Assembly: GCF_000340565.2 (NCBI RefSeq)
Contig: NZ_CP007203.1
Span: forward strand, 2,262,443 to 2,326,442
Source of the DNA: Nodularia spumigena CCY9414
GTDB taxonomy: Bacteria > Cyanobacteriota > Cyanobacteriia > Cyanobacteriales > Nostocaceae
Length of the DNA stretch: 64,000 nt
Direction of reading: 5' to 3'
Positions 16,947 to 26,005 of this stretch are shown one piece after another. Position numbers and translations under genes: made by a program. Numbering within the stretch: position 1 is the first letter of the stretch; the number at the start of each line of letters is the position of its first letter. The notes below the pieces were generated by a model. That model was not told the DNA's origin. It was given only the letters and a program-made list of their open reading frames with translations, and made no database searches.

Positions 16947-18179
16947 GTGATAATTTACGAGTTCAAAGTCAAAGGAAAAGACAAGCAGTATAGGGCGATA
17001 GACGATGCTATTCGTACTAGTCAGTTTATCCAAAACAAGTGTTTACGTCATTGGATGGACAACAAAGATAAAAAAGTTGATAAGTACGCATTAAATAAAT
17101 ACTGTGCTGTCCTTGCTGCTGAATTTCCCTTTGCTAATGAACTTAATTCAATGGCTAGACAATCTGCTGCTGAACGCGCATGGTCTGCGATATCACGGTT
17201 TTACGATAACTGTAAAAAGAAAATCAAGGGAAAAAAGGGATTCCCAAAGTTTAAAAAACATTGTCGCTCAGTTGAATATAAGACTACTGGATTCAAGCTT
17301 TCCACTAATCGGAAAGCGATTACTTTCTCTGACAAGAAAGGTATAGGAACTTTGAAGCTAAAAGGAACCTACGACCTTAATTACTACAACATCAAGCAAA
17401 TTAAGCGTGTCCGATTAGTGAGTCGTGCTGATGGATATTACGCTCAGTTTGCGATTGATGTTCAAGTTAAAGTTGAGACACAACCGACAGGGCAAGTAGT
17501 TGGTATTGACTTGGGCTTGAAGTATTTCATTGCTGACAATAAAGGCAATGTGGAACCTTCACCCCAGTTTTACCGAAAGTCAAAAAAACAGTTAAACCGT
17601 GCCAATCGTAAAAAGTCCAAGAAGTTCAGTACGGCAATAAAAAAAGCCAAGGTTCGACAATCTAATAATTACCACCAAGCTAGAAATAGGTATGCCCGTA
17701 AGCATTTGAAAGTAAGTAGGCAACGAAAAGAGTATTGCAAGAAGTTAGCATACTCCGTCATCCAATCTAACGATTTGGTAGCCTATGAAGATTTAAATGT
17801 GAAAGGGCTGGTACGTAACCGACATTTAGCTAAATCAATTAGTGATGCTGGCTGGTACACTTTCCGATTGTGGTTGGAGTATTTTGGGCATAAATATGGG
17901 AAAGTGACTGTTGCTGTTCCTCCCCATAATACAAGCCAAAATTGTGCTAATTGTGGCGAGAAAGTGAAAAAATCTCTGTCTACAAGAACTCATGTATGTC
18001 CGCATTGTGGCTACGTGGCGGATAGAGATTTGAATGCTAGCATCAATATTCTAAAACTAGGGCTGAGTACGGTAGGGCATACCGGAATTTACGCTACAGG
18101 AGATTTGCCCTCTTGGGCGGTTGGCGCAAGCCTGCTGTCTAATGGCGAGTCTGTGAATGTAGAATCCCCTCGGCTTTAG
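16947..18179 (+). mobile_element. tnpB: lone TnpB (IS200/IS605 family RNA-guided nuclease)
   Basis: A 410-residue TnpB starts at GTG (16947). RuvC-like acidic residues are in GIDLGLKYFI, AYEDLNVKGL and DRDLNASINI, and the zinc ribbon is CANCGEK...CPHCGY. TnpB proteins use an RNA made from the element's right end as guide to cut DNA. No tnpA transposase is present, so the element can move only with help in trans. It lies between furA and sigC, which are otherwise neighbours in Nostocales. The protein looks intact. Confidence 0.9.
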
Positions 18180-18185
18180 CCAGGG
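18166..18185 (+). ncRNA. right-end hairpin of the tnpB element (likely guide-RNA scaffold end)
   Basis: CCCCT pairs with AGGGG, with GGCT/AGCC inside, making a stable hairpin with a four-base loop. The TAG stop of tnpB sits inside this hairpin. In IS605-like elements the right-end hairpin is the 3' part of the guide RNA scaffold, with the guide read from the flanking DNA. The exact element end (around 18190) is inferred. Confidence 0.55.
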
Positions 18186-18295
18186 GAGTGTCAATAAATG
18201 ATCAAGAATAATGTATCAAATCTTGACCATAAATTAGGTGAGCGCATTTCCAGGTAGAACCTAAAAATGGGATTTTTACGGTGTATTGACTGAAA

Positions 18296-18327
18296 TTGAC
18301 ACCAAGGACTCAGCCGGTGGGTGTCAA
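18296..18327. terminator. inverted repeat after sigC, possible terminator
   Basis: TTGACACC (18296-18303) and GGTGTCAA (18320-18327) are exact inverse complements flanking a 16-base loop region. They lie about 40 bp beyond the sigC stop, in the 185-bp gap before tnpB. No T-run follows on either strand, so terminator function is uncertain. An 11-bp match (GTGTCAATAAA) also occurs beside the tnpB right end. Confidence 0.3.
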
Positions 18328-18364
18328 TAAAGTGAACTGTCAGGGTAGTCCTGTGCTGACCTAT

Positions 18365-19693
18365 TTAACTTAAAGATTCCAAATAATCGCGGATCAGGTT
18401 GCGTCGTTTGGGTTGGCGGAGTTTTTGCAAGGCTTTGGATTCGATTTGACGGACTCTTTCTCTAGACAAATCAAGAGCGCGACCAATTTCGGCTAATGAG
18501 TAAGGATGACCATCGGACAAACCAAAGCGCATGAGAATTACATCACGCTCGCGGCTGGTTAAATCTGCTAACAAACTATGCAAGTCTTTTTGTAAAGATT
18601 CTCGCATTAACATTTCTTCTGGGGTTACACAGTCGGTTTCCAGTAATTCCCCTAATTCCGTATCTTTATCTTTACCGACTTTGGTTTCCAGGGACACAGA
18701 ACGCGGTACTTTGAGCAAGACTTCCCGGACTTGGGTTGGTGTCATTTCTAGTTCAATGGCTAGGTCTTCTAAGGTGGGAGTGCGACCTTTTTCTTGAGCA
18801 ATTTTGCGTTGAGCTTTTTTAATTTTGTTCAGCTTTTCGGTAATATGAACAGGTAAGCGAATTGTCCGACTTGAAGTCGCGATCGCTCTGGTAATTCCCT
18901 GACGAATCCACCAATAAGCGTAAGTACTAAAGCGATATCCCTTGGTGGGATCAAATTTTTCTACGGCTCGTTCTAAACCTAAAGTTCCTTCTTGAACTAA
19001 ATCTAATAATTCCAAACCGCGATTTTGATACTTTTTAGCAACAGACACGACTAAGCGCAGATTCGCCTTAATCATGTGTTCTTTTGCTTGCAGTCCTTGG
19101 GATTGCACTTGTTCGAGTTCTTCTACTGTTAATTGGGCAATTTCCGCCCAGCGACGCTTGCCATTTGCTAAAGTGGGTTTCAGATCCACCAATTCTATAC
19201 CAGCAGTGTTAGCCCACCTTTCCAAAGACGGGCGATGTCCCAGTTCCGATGTCAGACGCTCCTGAACTTGAACTAAGTTGAGAAATGGTGCAACGATTTC
19301 ATCCCCTTCCTTTGCCGCGTCGGCTAGCACGGTCCGCATCCGCAAGTACCGTTGGACTTTTTGTGCTTCGGAAACTTCTTCATCGCGCCCTAGAAGCCGA
19401 ACTCGCCCAATTTCCTGAAGATATAGACGTACTAAGTCTGTACTCCGCCGGTTCGTATTCCCAGCAAAGTTAGCCGGGTCAACAGCAGCTACTTCCAATT
19501 CTTGGATTTCATCTGCCGACAACTCACCATCATCAATAATGAGTTCTTCTTCCATTGCCTGGCGGGACTTTTTGGTGTTGGAAGCGGCATCTGCGTAAAA
19601 AGATGTTGCTGGCATAGGTATCGTCTCAATGGCTCCAGGTAACAATAGATTACGGTCAGCTAATTCACTGTTGCTATTGTTCCCGTGATTCAA
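18365..19693 (-). CDS. sigC: RNA polymerase sigma factor, group 2 (SigC type)
   Basis: The 442-residue protein has the full sigma-70 core: region 1.2 (DLVRLYLQEIGRV), 2.1-2.4 (NLRLVVSVAKKYQNRGLELLDLVQEG and KGYRFSTYAYWWIRQGITRA), region 3, and region 4.2 (SLAEIGRALDLSRERVRQIE). The acidic N-terminus is short compared with a primary RpoD, so it fits a group 2 factor. The sequence and proximity to furA match SigC of Anabaena. It should direct RNA polymerase to a subset of stress or nitrogen-responsive promoters. Its downstream side has been altered by the tnpB element. Confidence 0.85.
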   Translation of the reverse strand: MNHGNNSNSELADRNLLLPGAIETIPMPATSFYADAASNTKKSRQAMEEELIIDDGELSADEIQELEVAAVDPANFAGNTNRRSTDLVRLYLQEIGRVRLLGRDEEVSEAQKVQRYLRMRTVLADAAKEGDEIVAPFLNLVQVQERLTSELGHRPSLERWANTAGIELVDLKPTLANGKRRWAEIAQLTVEELEQVQSQGLQAKEHMIKANLRLVVSVAKKYQNRGLELLDLVQEGTLGLERAVEKFDPTKGYRFSTYAYWWIRQGITRAIATSSRTIRLPVHITEKLNKIKKAQRKIAQEKGRTPTLEDLAIELEMTPTQVREVLLKVPRSVSLETKVGKDKDTELGELLETDCVTPEEMLMRESLQKDLHSLLADLTSRERDVILMRFGLSDGHPYSLAEIGRALDLSRERVRQIESKALQKLRQPKRRNLIRDYLESLS

Positions 19694-20073
19694 GATGAAC
19701 TAACACGGTTGAGGTTTTCAGTAATTTTTCTTTAAGAAAACATACTGAGGTATTCTCACACTAATACCGCATATTACGGTTGAGTGTCTGAATTGAACCA
19801 ATAGCTATTCAAAATCTAGGCTTTAGATGATCATAAACTACTTAGTTAGTATTTCAACATTTATAGATATTCACTGGTATAAACATCTAGCAGTAAAAAT
19901 TATCTTGATCATCGGCATAGTCATATCTACATGGGGATAAAAGTAATATCCTGACGATTTATGATTTTTTTTCTAGGGATTATTGAGGAATCACTAGAAG
20001 TGACAGGTTGTCATAGATTAGCTAGTATACACTGAGAACGCGCGATTAAACGGCTGTCATTGATGTTTAATAG
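19694..20073. other. 380-bp AT-rich gap between sigC and gpsA
   Basis: This gap holds the sigC leader (minus strand) and the gpsA downstream region. It is AT-rich with stops in all frames. No repeats, RNA gene or convincing terminator are seen; sigC promoter elements are probably within it but cannot be fixed by eye. Confidence 0.4.
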
Positions 20074-21012
20074 TTACTTGTACTCTGGCTTGATATCTCG
20101 TAGCATCAGTTCCTCAAGTGCTTGTCGGGTTGTGACTTCACCTTGAAGCAAGCGATACACTTGTTCAGTAATGGGGACAGCAATATTGTGGTGTTTGGCG
20201 CGTTGTACTAACACTTGGCAAGTGTTGACACCTTCAGCCGTTCCTGGTAGATTTGCCAGAATTTCTGGAAGTGTTTGACCAAGAGTCATCTGATAACCAA
20301 CTTGATAATTGCGACTTAGAGGACTGTTACAAGTGGCTAACAAGTCTCCTAGACCGGATAAACCATAAAATGTTTCCGTCTTTGCACCCCAACTATTGCC
20401 AATACGAACCATTTCTGTGAGTCCACGGGTAACTAAAGCGGCTTTGGCGTTGGTTCCCAGATGTAAACCATCACATACACCAGCTGCGATCGCTATGATA
20501 TTTTTTAATGTCCCCCCTAGCTCCACCCCTAGGGGATCAGGATTGGTATATACCCGAAAACGAGGCGAGGAAAATACCAGTTGCACAAATTCAGCCGCAG
20601 CCGTGTTATGGCTGGCTACTACCGTTGCGGCTGGTAATGATTGTTGAATTTCTTTCGATAAATTGGGTCCAGATAAAACCACTACTGGATGATGTGGAAA
20701 TGCTGTTTGCCAAATTTGCGAAGGCGTACAGGTAGTTTTGGGATCTAAGCCTTTTGTGGCTGTGACAAAAATTGTTTGAGGAGAAAGGGGGAAAGATTGG
20801 ATTTGAGAGACGACATCACTCACCCCTTTCATGGCGATCGCCGATAAAATAATTTCAGCACCTTGTATGACTGTTTCCAGATTTGCTGTTCCTCTACGCG
20901 ACCACACGCGCACCTGATGGCCGTTTGCACTCGCCAAATCTGCTAAAGCTAGACCCCACGCACCTGCACCCAGAATCGCTATGGTAGTTTTTTGCACCGC
21001 TATCATTACCAT
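20074..21012 (-). CDS. gpsA: NAD(P)-dependent glycerol-3-phosphate dehydrogenase
   Basis: A 312-residue protein with an N-terminal Rossmann motif IAILGAGAWGLALADLA and the conserved GLSGLGDLLATCNSPLSRN and GTAEGVNT segments of GpsA. It reduces dihydroxyacetone phosphate to sn-glycerol 3-phosphate for membrane lipid synthesis. An in-frame ATG six bases downstream (MIAVQKTT) is an equally possible start. It lies 10 bp downstream of lipA and is probably cotranscribed with it. Confidence 0.93.
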   Translation of the reverse strand: MVMIAVQKTTIAILGAGAWGLALADLASANGHQVRVWSRRGTANLETVIQGAEIILSAIAMKGVSDVVSQIQSFPLSPQTIFVTATKGLDPKTTCTPSQIWQTAFPHHPVVVLSGPNLSKEIQQSLPAATVVASHNTAAAEFVQLVFSSPRFRVYTNPDPLGVELGGTLKNIIAIAAGVCDGLHLGTNAKAALVTRGLTEMVRIGNSWGAKTETFYGLSGLGDLLATCNSPLSRNYQVGYQMTLGQTLPEILANLPGTAEGVNTCQVLVQRAKHHNIAVPITEQVYRLLQGEVTTRQALEELMLRDIKPEYK

Positions 21013-21022
21013 TCCACACTAC

Positions 21023-21925
21023 TTACAAATCAGACTTGATCAATTGCGTCTCTGCTTGACGGGGGTAACGTTGCATTAATTCCCTGACTTGCTCTGCATG
21101 ATATGAGCTTCTTGTCAAGGGTGAAGAAACAACTTGTAAAAATCCGATTTCTTCGCCGAATACCTGCCAAGCTGCAAATTGTTCTGGGGTAATAAAATCA
21201 TTAACCTGCAAGTGTTTTTGACTGGGTTGGAGGTACTGCCCAATGGTCAAAATATCACAATCTACAGAGCGTAAGTCTTGCATAGCTTGGCGAATTTCGG
21301 CATCAGTTTCACCTAGTCCGACCATGATCCCGGATTTAGTATATACCCAAGGGGCGATTTGGCGCGATCGCTTGAGTAATTCCAAAGTGCGCTGATAGTT
21401 TCCTTGGGGACGCACCCGACGATACAAGCGCTCAATTGTTTCTGTATTATGGTTAAGTACCTCTGGCGCAGCTTGTAAAATTATTTCTAAAGCATTCCAA
21501 TTACCGCACAAATCAGGAATTAGCACCTCAATTGTCGTTTCAGGTGAGACACTCCGCACGGCTGTAATACACCGCACAAACTGAGAAGCACCACCATCAG
21601 GTAAATCATCTCGGTTTACCGAAGTAATCACCACATGATTAAGTTTCATCCGGCGCACAGCTTCAGCCAGTCGTGCTGGTTCTGTGGGGTCTAAAGGTTG
21701 GGGTTTTTTCTCAAAATCAATATCGCAGTAAGGACAAGCACGGGTACAAGCAGGCCCCATAATCAAAAATGTGGCTGTGCCGGCTTGAAAGCACTCACCA
21801 ATATTCGGACAGGACGCTTCCTCGCAAACTGTGTTGAGTGCTAAATCCCGTAAAATTTCTTTGACGTTACCAACGCGCTCCCACTGAGGCGCTTTTACTC
21901 GCAACCAGTCTGGTTTAACAGTCAC
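21023..21925 (-). CDS. lipA: lipoyl synthase
   Basis: The 300-residue protein carries both iron-sulfur motifs of LipA: the auxiliary cluster cysteines in [13 protein letters not shown] and the radical SAM motif [11 protein letters not shown]. The C-terminal SSYHAEQV serine, which ligates the auxiliary cluster, is present. It inserts two sulfur atoms into octanoyl-lipoyl domains of 2-oxoacid dehydrogenases and the glycine cleavage system. It is the promoter-proximal gene of a pair with gpsA. Confidence 0.95.
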   Translation of the reverse strand: MTVKPDWLRVKAPQWERVGNVKEILRDLALNTVCEEASCPNIGECFQAGTATFLIMGPACTRACPYCDIDFEKKPQPLDPTEPARLAEAVRRMKLNHVVITSVNRDDLPDGGASQFVRCITAVRSVSPETTIEVLIPDLCGNWNALEIILQAAPEVLNHNTETIERLYRRVRPQGNYQRTLELLKRSRQIAPWVYTKSGIMVGLGETDAEIRQAMQDLRSVDCDILTIGQYLQPSQKHLQVNDFITPEQFAAWQVFGEEIGFLQVVSSPLTRSSYHAEQVRELMQRYPRQAETQLIKSDL

Positions 21926-22040
21926 AATTTGCTCTTATGAAGTTATACAAATCTCATGGTAGCAAGCAAAGCTCTAAATAATCAGCACATTTTGAGAATT
22001 TATGATTGCTTATGATATAATCAGATGGTATTTACTGTGG

Positions 22041-22114
22041 CGGGATGTGGCGCAGCTTGGTAGCGCACTTCGTTCGGGACGAAGGGGCCGCTGGTTCGAA
22101 TCCAGTCATCCCGA
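22041..22114 (+). tRNA. tRNA-Pro (anticodon CGG)
   Basis: The 74-base sequence folds as a cloverleaf: the 7-bp acceptor stem CGGGATG/CATCCCG, the D arm with AGCTTGGTAG, the anticodon stem CTTCG/CGAAG around TTCGGGA (anticodon CGG), and the T arm CTGGTTCGAATCCAG. The discriminator base is A; CCA is not encoded. It is preceded by a TATAAT-like box at about 22014. tRNA genes are common integration sites, but no duplicated 3' end was seen. Confidence 0.95.
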
Positions 22115-22206
22115 TTTTTTGTTGTCGGTTTACCTGAAGCAATACTTCATTCAGCCTTAATTAGTGGCGTATTGTTCTCTTCCATCAACTGCTGTAATTG
22201 TTGACG

Positions 22207-22308
22207 GTAGGTTGGGTTGTTAGCGTCAGTGTTGCGGAGCAATGGAACGAAACCCAACACCAATAATCGCTGGTTTTGTTGGGTTTCGCATAGCTCAACC
22301 CAACCTAC
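22207..22308. repeat. 102-bp inverted-repeat element (GTAGGTTGGGTT ends)
   Basis: GTAGGTTGGGTTG at the left faces CAACCCAACCTAC at the right, and internal AACCCAAC/GTTGGGTT copies add further pairing. It is a dispersed cyanobacterial repeat of this kind, non-coding and next to the tRNA. Confidence 0.75.
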
Positions 22309-22344
22309 GCATATTTTCTGGTTTCAGAGTCATAAAAGAGCGTT

Positions 22345-22569
22345 TTGTTCTTGAAATTGTGGGATGATTCCGAGAAACTGCATGAAGTAGACGCAAAATT
22401 AGGGCGAAAATCCTCGAAACCAACAATTGAAACGCCTTATCGCTGGCTAAATTGGGCTGCTAATGAAAATTTTACAGGCTATCAAAATGTCTGCCAAGGT
22501 GTTATTGATGTTTCATCGCTTACCCATAACACGGAAGACTGCACTGAAGGTAGGAGTAATTCACAGTGA
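22345..22569 (+). CDS. doubtful small hypothetical protein or gene remnant
   Basis: A 74-residue frame starts at a codon read as Met. It begins MFLKLWDDSEKLHEVDAKLG and contains YRWLNWAANENFTGYQNVC. The composition looks coding but no family is recognised, and there is no clear ribosome-binding site. It could be a remnant of a larger gene disturbed by the adjacent repeat element. Confidence 0.3.
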   Translation: MFLKLWDDSEKLHEVDAKLGRKSSKPTIETPYRWLNWAANENFTGYQNVCQGVIDVSSLTHNTEDCTEGRSNSQ

Positions 22570-23826
22570 CGCAAATCACAGCGAAGAAGATTAGTGCGGC
22601 TTTACAATATGTATTGTTAACTTTTGATAAACAGTAATTAAACTTAATCAAGATAGACAAATTTGTGACTGTCAGCGATGATCGCCTAACTGGAAATTAT
22701 TCATCCAGAACATGACTGATCACTATGCATTTAGACTAATCATGATGGCTAAAATCCTTATTATTACGTTATTTTGTAAAAAAGATCGGTTAAAATATTT
22801 ACAAATATTATGACTTGTATTAGAGTTATGTTATGTTTTGTAATTTTCTTCTAAGTTACTAACCAGCAAATAATTTGTTGTTTTAAGCTCAAAAGGCTTA
22901 AATTCAAGTCACAAAGCCGATTTAAGCAAAATTTGAATTTTTTTAACAACCGTTTCTTAAAAAACTTCAAATTTTGTTACAATCAATCCAGATTTCAAAT
23001 CCTGAATTTTCAGAAACTACTCACGTAGTTATTTTGAATACTGGGAAGTAACTAGAGTGAACGAGAGAGGAATTATACTCACATTCTCCATAGAATGTAG
23101 TCAATCATCTTCTTTTTTAGCCATTTTATGGTGTCAGATTTCTGTGATAAAACAGCTATCTGACAGCTAATCATGGCTACAATCTCAAATATCAGTAGTT
23201 AAGAAACATAGGAGTTTTACCAAGTTCAACGGTGGGAAAGTTGCTAGAGTCAAACATAGTGGAGCTTCTTAAAGTTTAGGAAAGATTCCTAAAAATCCAC
23301 TGTCATTCTCAGCCAAACAGAATGTAGCGAGTTTAGCAATATAAGGTTTAATAGTTATGCTCAGAAACAGCGAATTAAGAGTTAATCAGAGTTCTCATCT
23401 CAAATTAAAACTTGGAGACCAACGATACGAACATTTCTCCAGGATAGGATTTTTACGAAATCTCACAATCGGAAAGCCACTAAAATTAAACATAGTGGAT
23501 ACATCTAAATTTAGATGAATATTGATAAACTATAGCCAACAAGCCCGAAAAAGGGAGTACAAGTGGTTGGCAAAATATTTCTACTAGGAATATTTGATTA
23601 GTTTAGAGATAATCTCGAATTAGAGGTGAACCCACTGATAAAATTCACTCAAATGAATAGTGTCGTTTAATAACATTGCCAGTCAGTTATAAAAGTAAGC
23701 TTTTTTATTGAAAGCTTATTCCCCCGTGCCTTTAACCTCAACGGATAAAGAGCATGGTTTTCTCCTGGCGTACATCGGAATTATTGCCGCAATCTCACAA
23801 TTTTTTTACTTGGAATAAGGACTATC
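22570..23826 (+). promoter_or_regulatory. 1.26-kb untranslated region upstream of mysA with three related hairpin motifs
   Basis: No gene of useful size is present. Three degenerate copies of a G(G)GAAAG...CTA(G/A)A...AAACATAGTGGA-like block occur at about 23043, 23234 and 23470, and each is followed by a strong hairpin: ACATTCT/AGAATGT (23081-23098), TTTAGGAA/TTCCTAAA (23275-23293) within an outer AGTGGA/TCCACT stem, and the palindrome CATCTAAATTTAGATG (23502-23517). The region may hold the promoter and a long leader RNA for the mys operon. The regulatory role is inference. Confidence 0.45.
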
Positions 23827-25056
23827 ATGAATAAAGTGCAAGCATCCTTTGAAGCTACAGAAACTGCATTTCACGTGGAAGGTTACGAAAAAATTGATTT
23901 TAGTCTTGTCTATGTAAACGGGGCATTTGATGTCAAAAACCGCGAAATTGCTGATAGTTACGCGAAATTTGGTCGCTGTTTAACTGTGATTGATGCCAAT
24001 GTTTATGAACTTTATGGTAAGCAAATCAGGTCATATTTTAAGCACTATGATATTGATCTGACAGTATTTCCCATCATCATTTCTGAGACAGATAAAAGCC
24101 TGAGCAGTTTTGAAAAAATTGTTGATGCTTTTTCCGACTTTGGTTTAGTTCGCAAAGAACCTGTTTTAGTCGTCGGTGGTGGTCTAATTACTGATGTGGC
24201 TGGGTTTGCTTGCGCTGCTTACCGTCGCAAGAGCAATTACATTCGCGTTCCAACTACCTTAATTGGTTTAATTGATGCAGGTGTAGCAATTAAGGTAGCA
24301 GTTAATCATCGCAAGTTAAAAAATCGCTTGGGAGCATATCATGCACCTTTGAAAGTAATTCTGGATTTCTCATTTTTGCAGACTTTGCCAACATCTCAAG
24401 TCCGCAATGGGATGGCAGAATTAGTAAAAATTGCTGTAGTGTCTAACTCACAAGTGTTTGAACTGCTATACGAATATGGCGAACAACTGCTTGCGACTCA
24501 TTTTGGACAGCTGAATGCGACACCGGAAATCAAAGAAATTGCTCATACAGTTAACTACGAAGCCATCAAAACCATGCTGGAGTTAGAGACTCCGAATTTG
24601 CATGAGTTAGACTTGGATCGAGTGATTGCTTATGGACACAGTTGGAGTCCTACCCTAGAATTAGCACCTCGTGTACCCCTCTATCATGGTCACGCGGTGA
24701 ATATAGATATGGCTTTGTCTGCAACCATTGCGGCTAAACGTGGTTATATTCCGACTGGAGAGCGCGATCGCATTCTAGAATTAATGAATCGTATCGGCTT
24801 ATCTCTCGATCATCCCCTACTAGATGGCGATTTACTTTGGGATGCTACAGAGTCTATTAGTTTAACACGAGATGGCAAACAACGCGCCGCTATGCCTCGT
24901 CCCATTGGTGAGTGCTTCTTTGTCAATGATTTGACCCGTGAAGAACTGGATGCGGCTTTAGCTGAACACAAAGATCTTTGTGCTAAATACCCTCGTGGTG
25001 GAGCAGGCGTTGACGCATACATTGAAAGTCAAGCAGCCAACCTATTGGGAGTATAA
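23827..25056 (+). CDS. mysA: demethyl-4-deoxygadusol synthase (MysA)
   Basis: The 409-residue protein is a sugar-phosphate cyclase of the dehydroquinate synthase superfamily. Key segments are [36 protein letters not shown], the metal-binding region around [11 protein letters not shown], and [12 protein letters not shown]. It converts sedoheptulose 7-phosphate to the demethyl-4-deoxygadusol precursor using NAD. An AAGGA ribosome-binding site precedes the ATG. Although EEVS and 2-epi-5-epi-valiolone synthases look similar, the following mysB, mysC and mysD genes make the MAA pathway assignment strong. The stop is 4 bp before mysB. Confidence 0.93.
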   Translation: MNKVQASFEATETAFHVEGYEKIDFSLVYVNGAFDVKNREIADSYAKFGRCLTVIDANVYELYGKQIRSYFKHYDIDLTVFPIIISETDKSLSSFEKIVDAFSDFGLVRKEPVLVVGGGLITDVAGFACAAYRRKSNYIRVPTTLIGLIDAGVAIKVAVNHRKLKNRLGAYHAPLKVILDFSFLQTLPTSQVRNGMAELVKIAVVSNSQVFELLYEYGEQLLATHFGQLNATPEIKEIAHTVNYEAIKTMLELETPNLHELDLDRVIAYGHSWSPTLELAPRVPLYHGHAVNIDMALSATIAAKRGYIPTGERDRILELMNRIGLSLDHPLLDGDLLWDATESISLTRDGKQRAAMPRPIGECFFVNDLTREELDAALAEHKDLCAKYPRGGAGVDAYIESQAANLLGV

Positions 25057-25060
25057 AGAT

Positions 25061-25894
25061 ATGACCAGTGTTTTAGGAAAAGAAACAGCTAGACCAATTA
25101 CGCCACATAGCATTTTGGTAGCCCAGCTGCAAAAAACTCTCAAATTAGCCCAAGAGGGTAATATTTCCCCAGAAATTTTAGAATCTCTGCGCCAGGGAGT
25201 GGAATTAGCCGCAGGTTTAGATCCTTACTTGGATGATTACACCACCCCGGAATCGAGCGCATTAGCAGCATTGGCGCAAAAAACCAGCCAAGAAGACTGG
25301 GGAAAACGCTTTAGTAATCAAGAAACAGTGCGTCAATTAGAGCAAGAAATGCTCTCAGGACATCTGGAAGGACAGACATTAAAAATGTTTGTTCATATGA
25401 CCAAAGCGAAGCGCATTCTCGAAGTGGGAATGTTCACAGGATATTCAGCTTTGGCAATGGCAGAAGCACTCCCTAGCGATGGGGTACTAATAGGGTGTGA
25501 AGTAGACCCCTATGTGGCTAAATTTGCTCAGGATTGCTTTAGTGAGTCTCCTCACGGCAAAACTATCATTGTCGAGGTTGCACCAGCCTTAGAGACAATT
25601 CACAAGTTAGCAGCTAGAAAAGAATCCTTTGATTTGATTTTCATAGATGCGGATAAAAAGGAGTATGTAGAATACTTCCAGATGATTTTGGAACATGATT
25701 TACTGACTCCCGACGGGTTAATCTGCGTGGATAATACTTTGTTACAAGGACAAGTATACCTCCCAGAAGCACAACGTACCGCCAATGGTGAGGCGATCGC
25801 CCAATTTAATCGTGTTGTCGCCGCAGATCCTCGTGTGGAGCAAGTTTTGTTACCCATCCGAGATGGTGTCACCCTAATTAGACGCGTCGCGTAA
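25061..25894 (+). CDS. mysB: O-methyltransferase making 4-deoxygadusol (MysB)
   Basis: The ATG at 25061, four bases after the mysA stop, is preferred over a frame opening 81 bp earlier inside mysA; it gives 277 residues. The S-adenosylmethionine fold is shown by ILEVGMFTGYSALAMAEALP and DLIFIDADKKEYVEYF, the latter also holding the metal/substrate residues of the catechol-type O-methyltransferase family. It methylates demethyl-4-deoxygadusol to 4-deoxygadusol. The tight spacing to mysA indicates one operon. Confidence 0.93.
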   Translation: MTSVLGKETARPITPHSILVAQLQKTLKLAQEGNISPEILESLRQGVELAAGLDPYLDDYTTPESSALAALAQKTSQEDWGKRFSNQETVRQLEQEMLSGHLEGQTLKMFVHMTKAKRILEVGMFTGYSALAMAEALPSDGVLIGCEVDPYVAKFAQDCFSESPHGKTIIVEVAPALETIHKLAARKESFDLIFIDADKKEYVEYFQMILEHDLLTPDGLICVDNTLLQGQVYLPEAQRTANGEAIAQFNRVVAADPRVEQVLLPIRDGVTLIRRVA

Positions 25895-25899
25895 ACTTT

Positions 25900-25977
25900 C
25901 TGACTCGGCGCTCTCTGTGCCTCTGTGGTTTTAAAAGTCATTTATTTAACCACAGAGACGCAGAGGACACAGAGTCA
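25900..25977. repeat. inverted repeat between mysB and mysC (ACCACAGAG type)
   Basis: CTCTGTGCCTCTGTGGTT faces AACCACAGAGACGCAGAGGACACAGAG across a short loop. This is a dispersed repeat of Nostocales and could form a hairpin in the mys transcript. It lengthens the gap between mysB and mysC to 111 bp and could weaken readthrough. Confidence 0.8.
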
Positions 25978-26005
25978 AGAGGATATTCTTTATTTTGAAG
26001 GACTT

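Noticed and set aside
22041..22114. tRNA-Pro as an integration site for the mys region
   Set aside because: No duplicated tRNA 3' end or integrase gene was found in the window.
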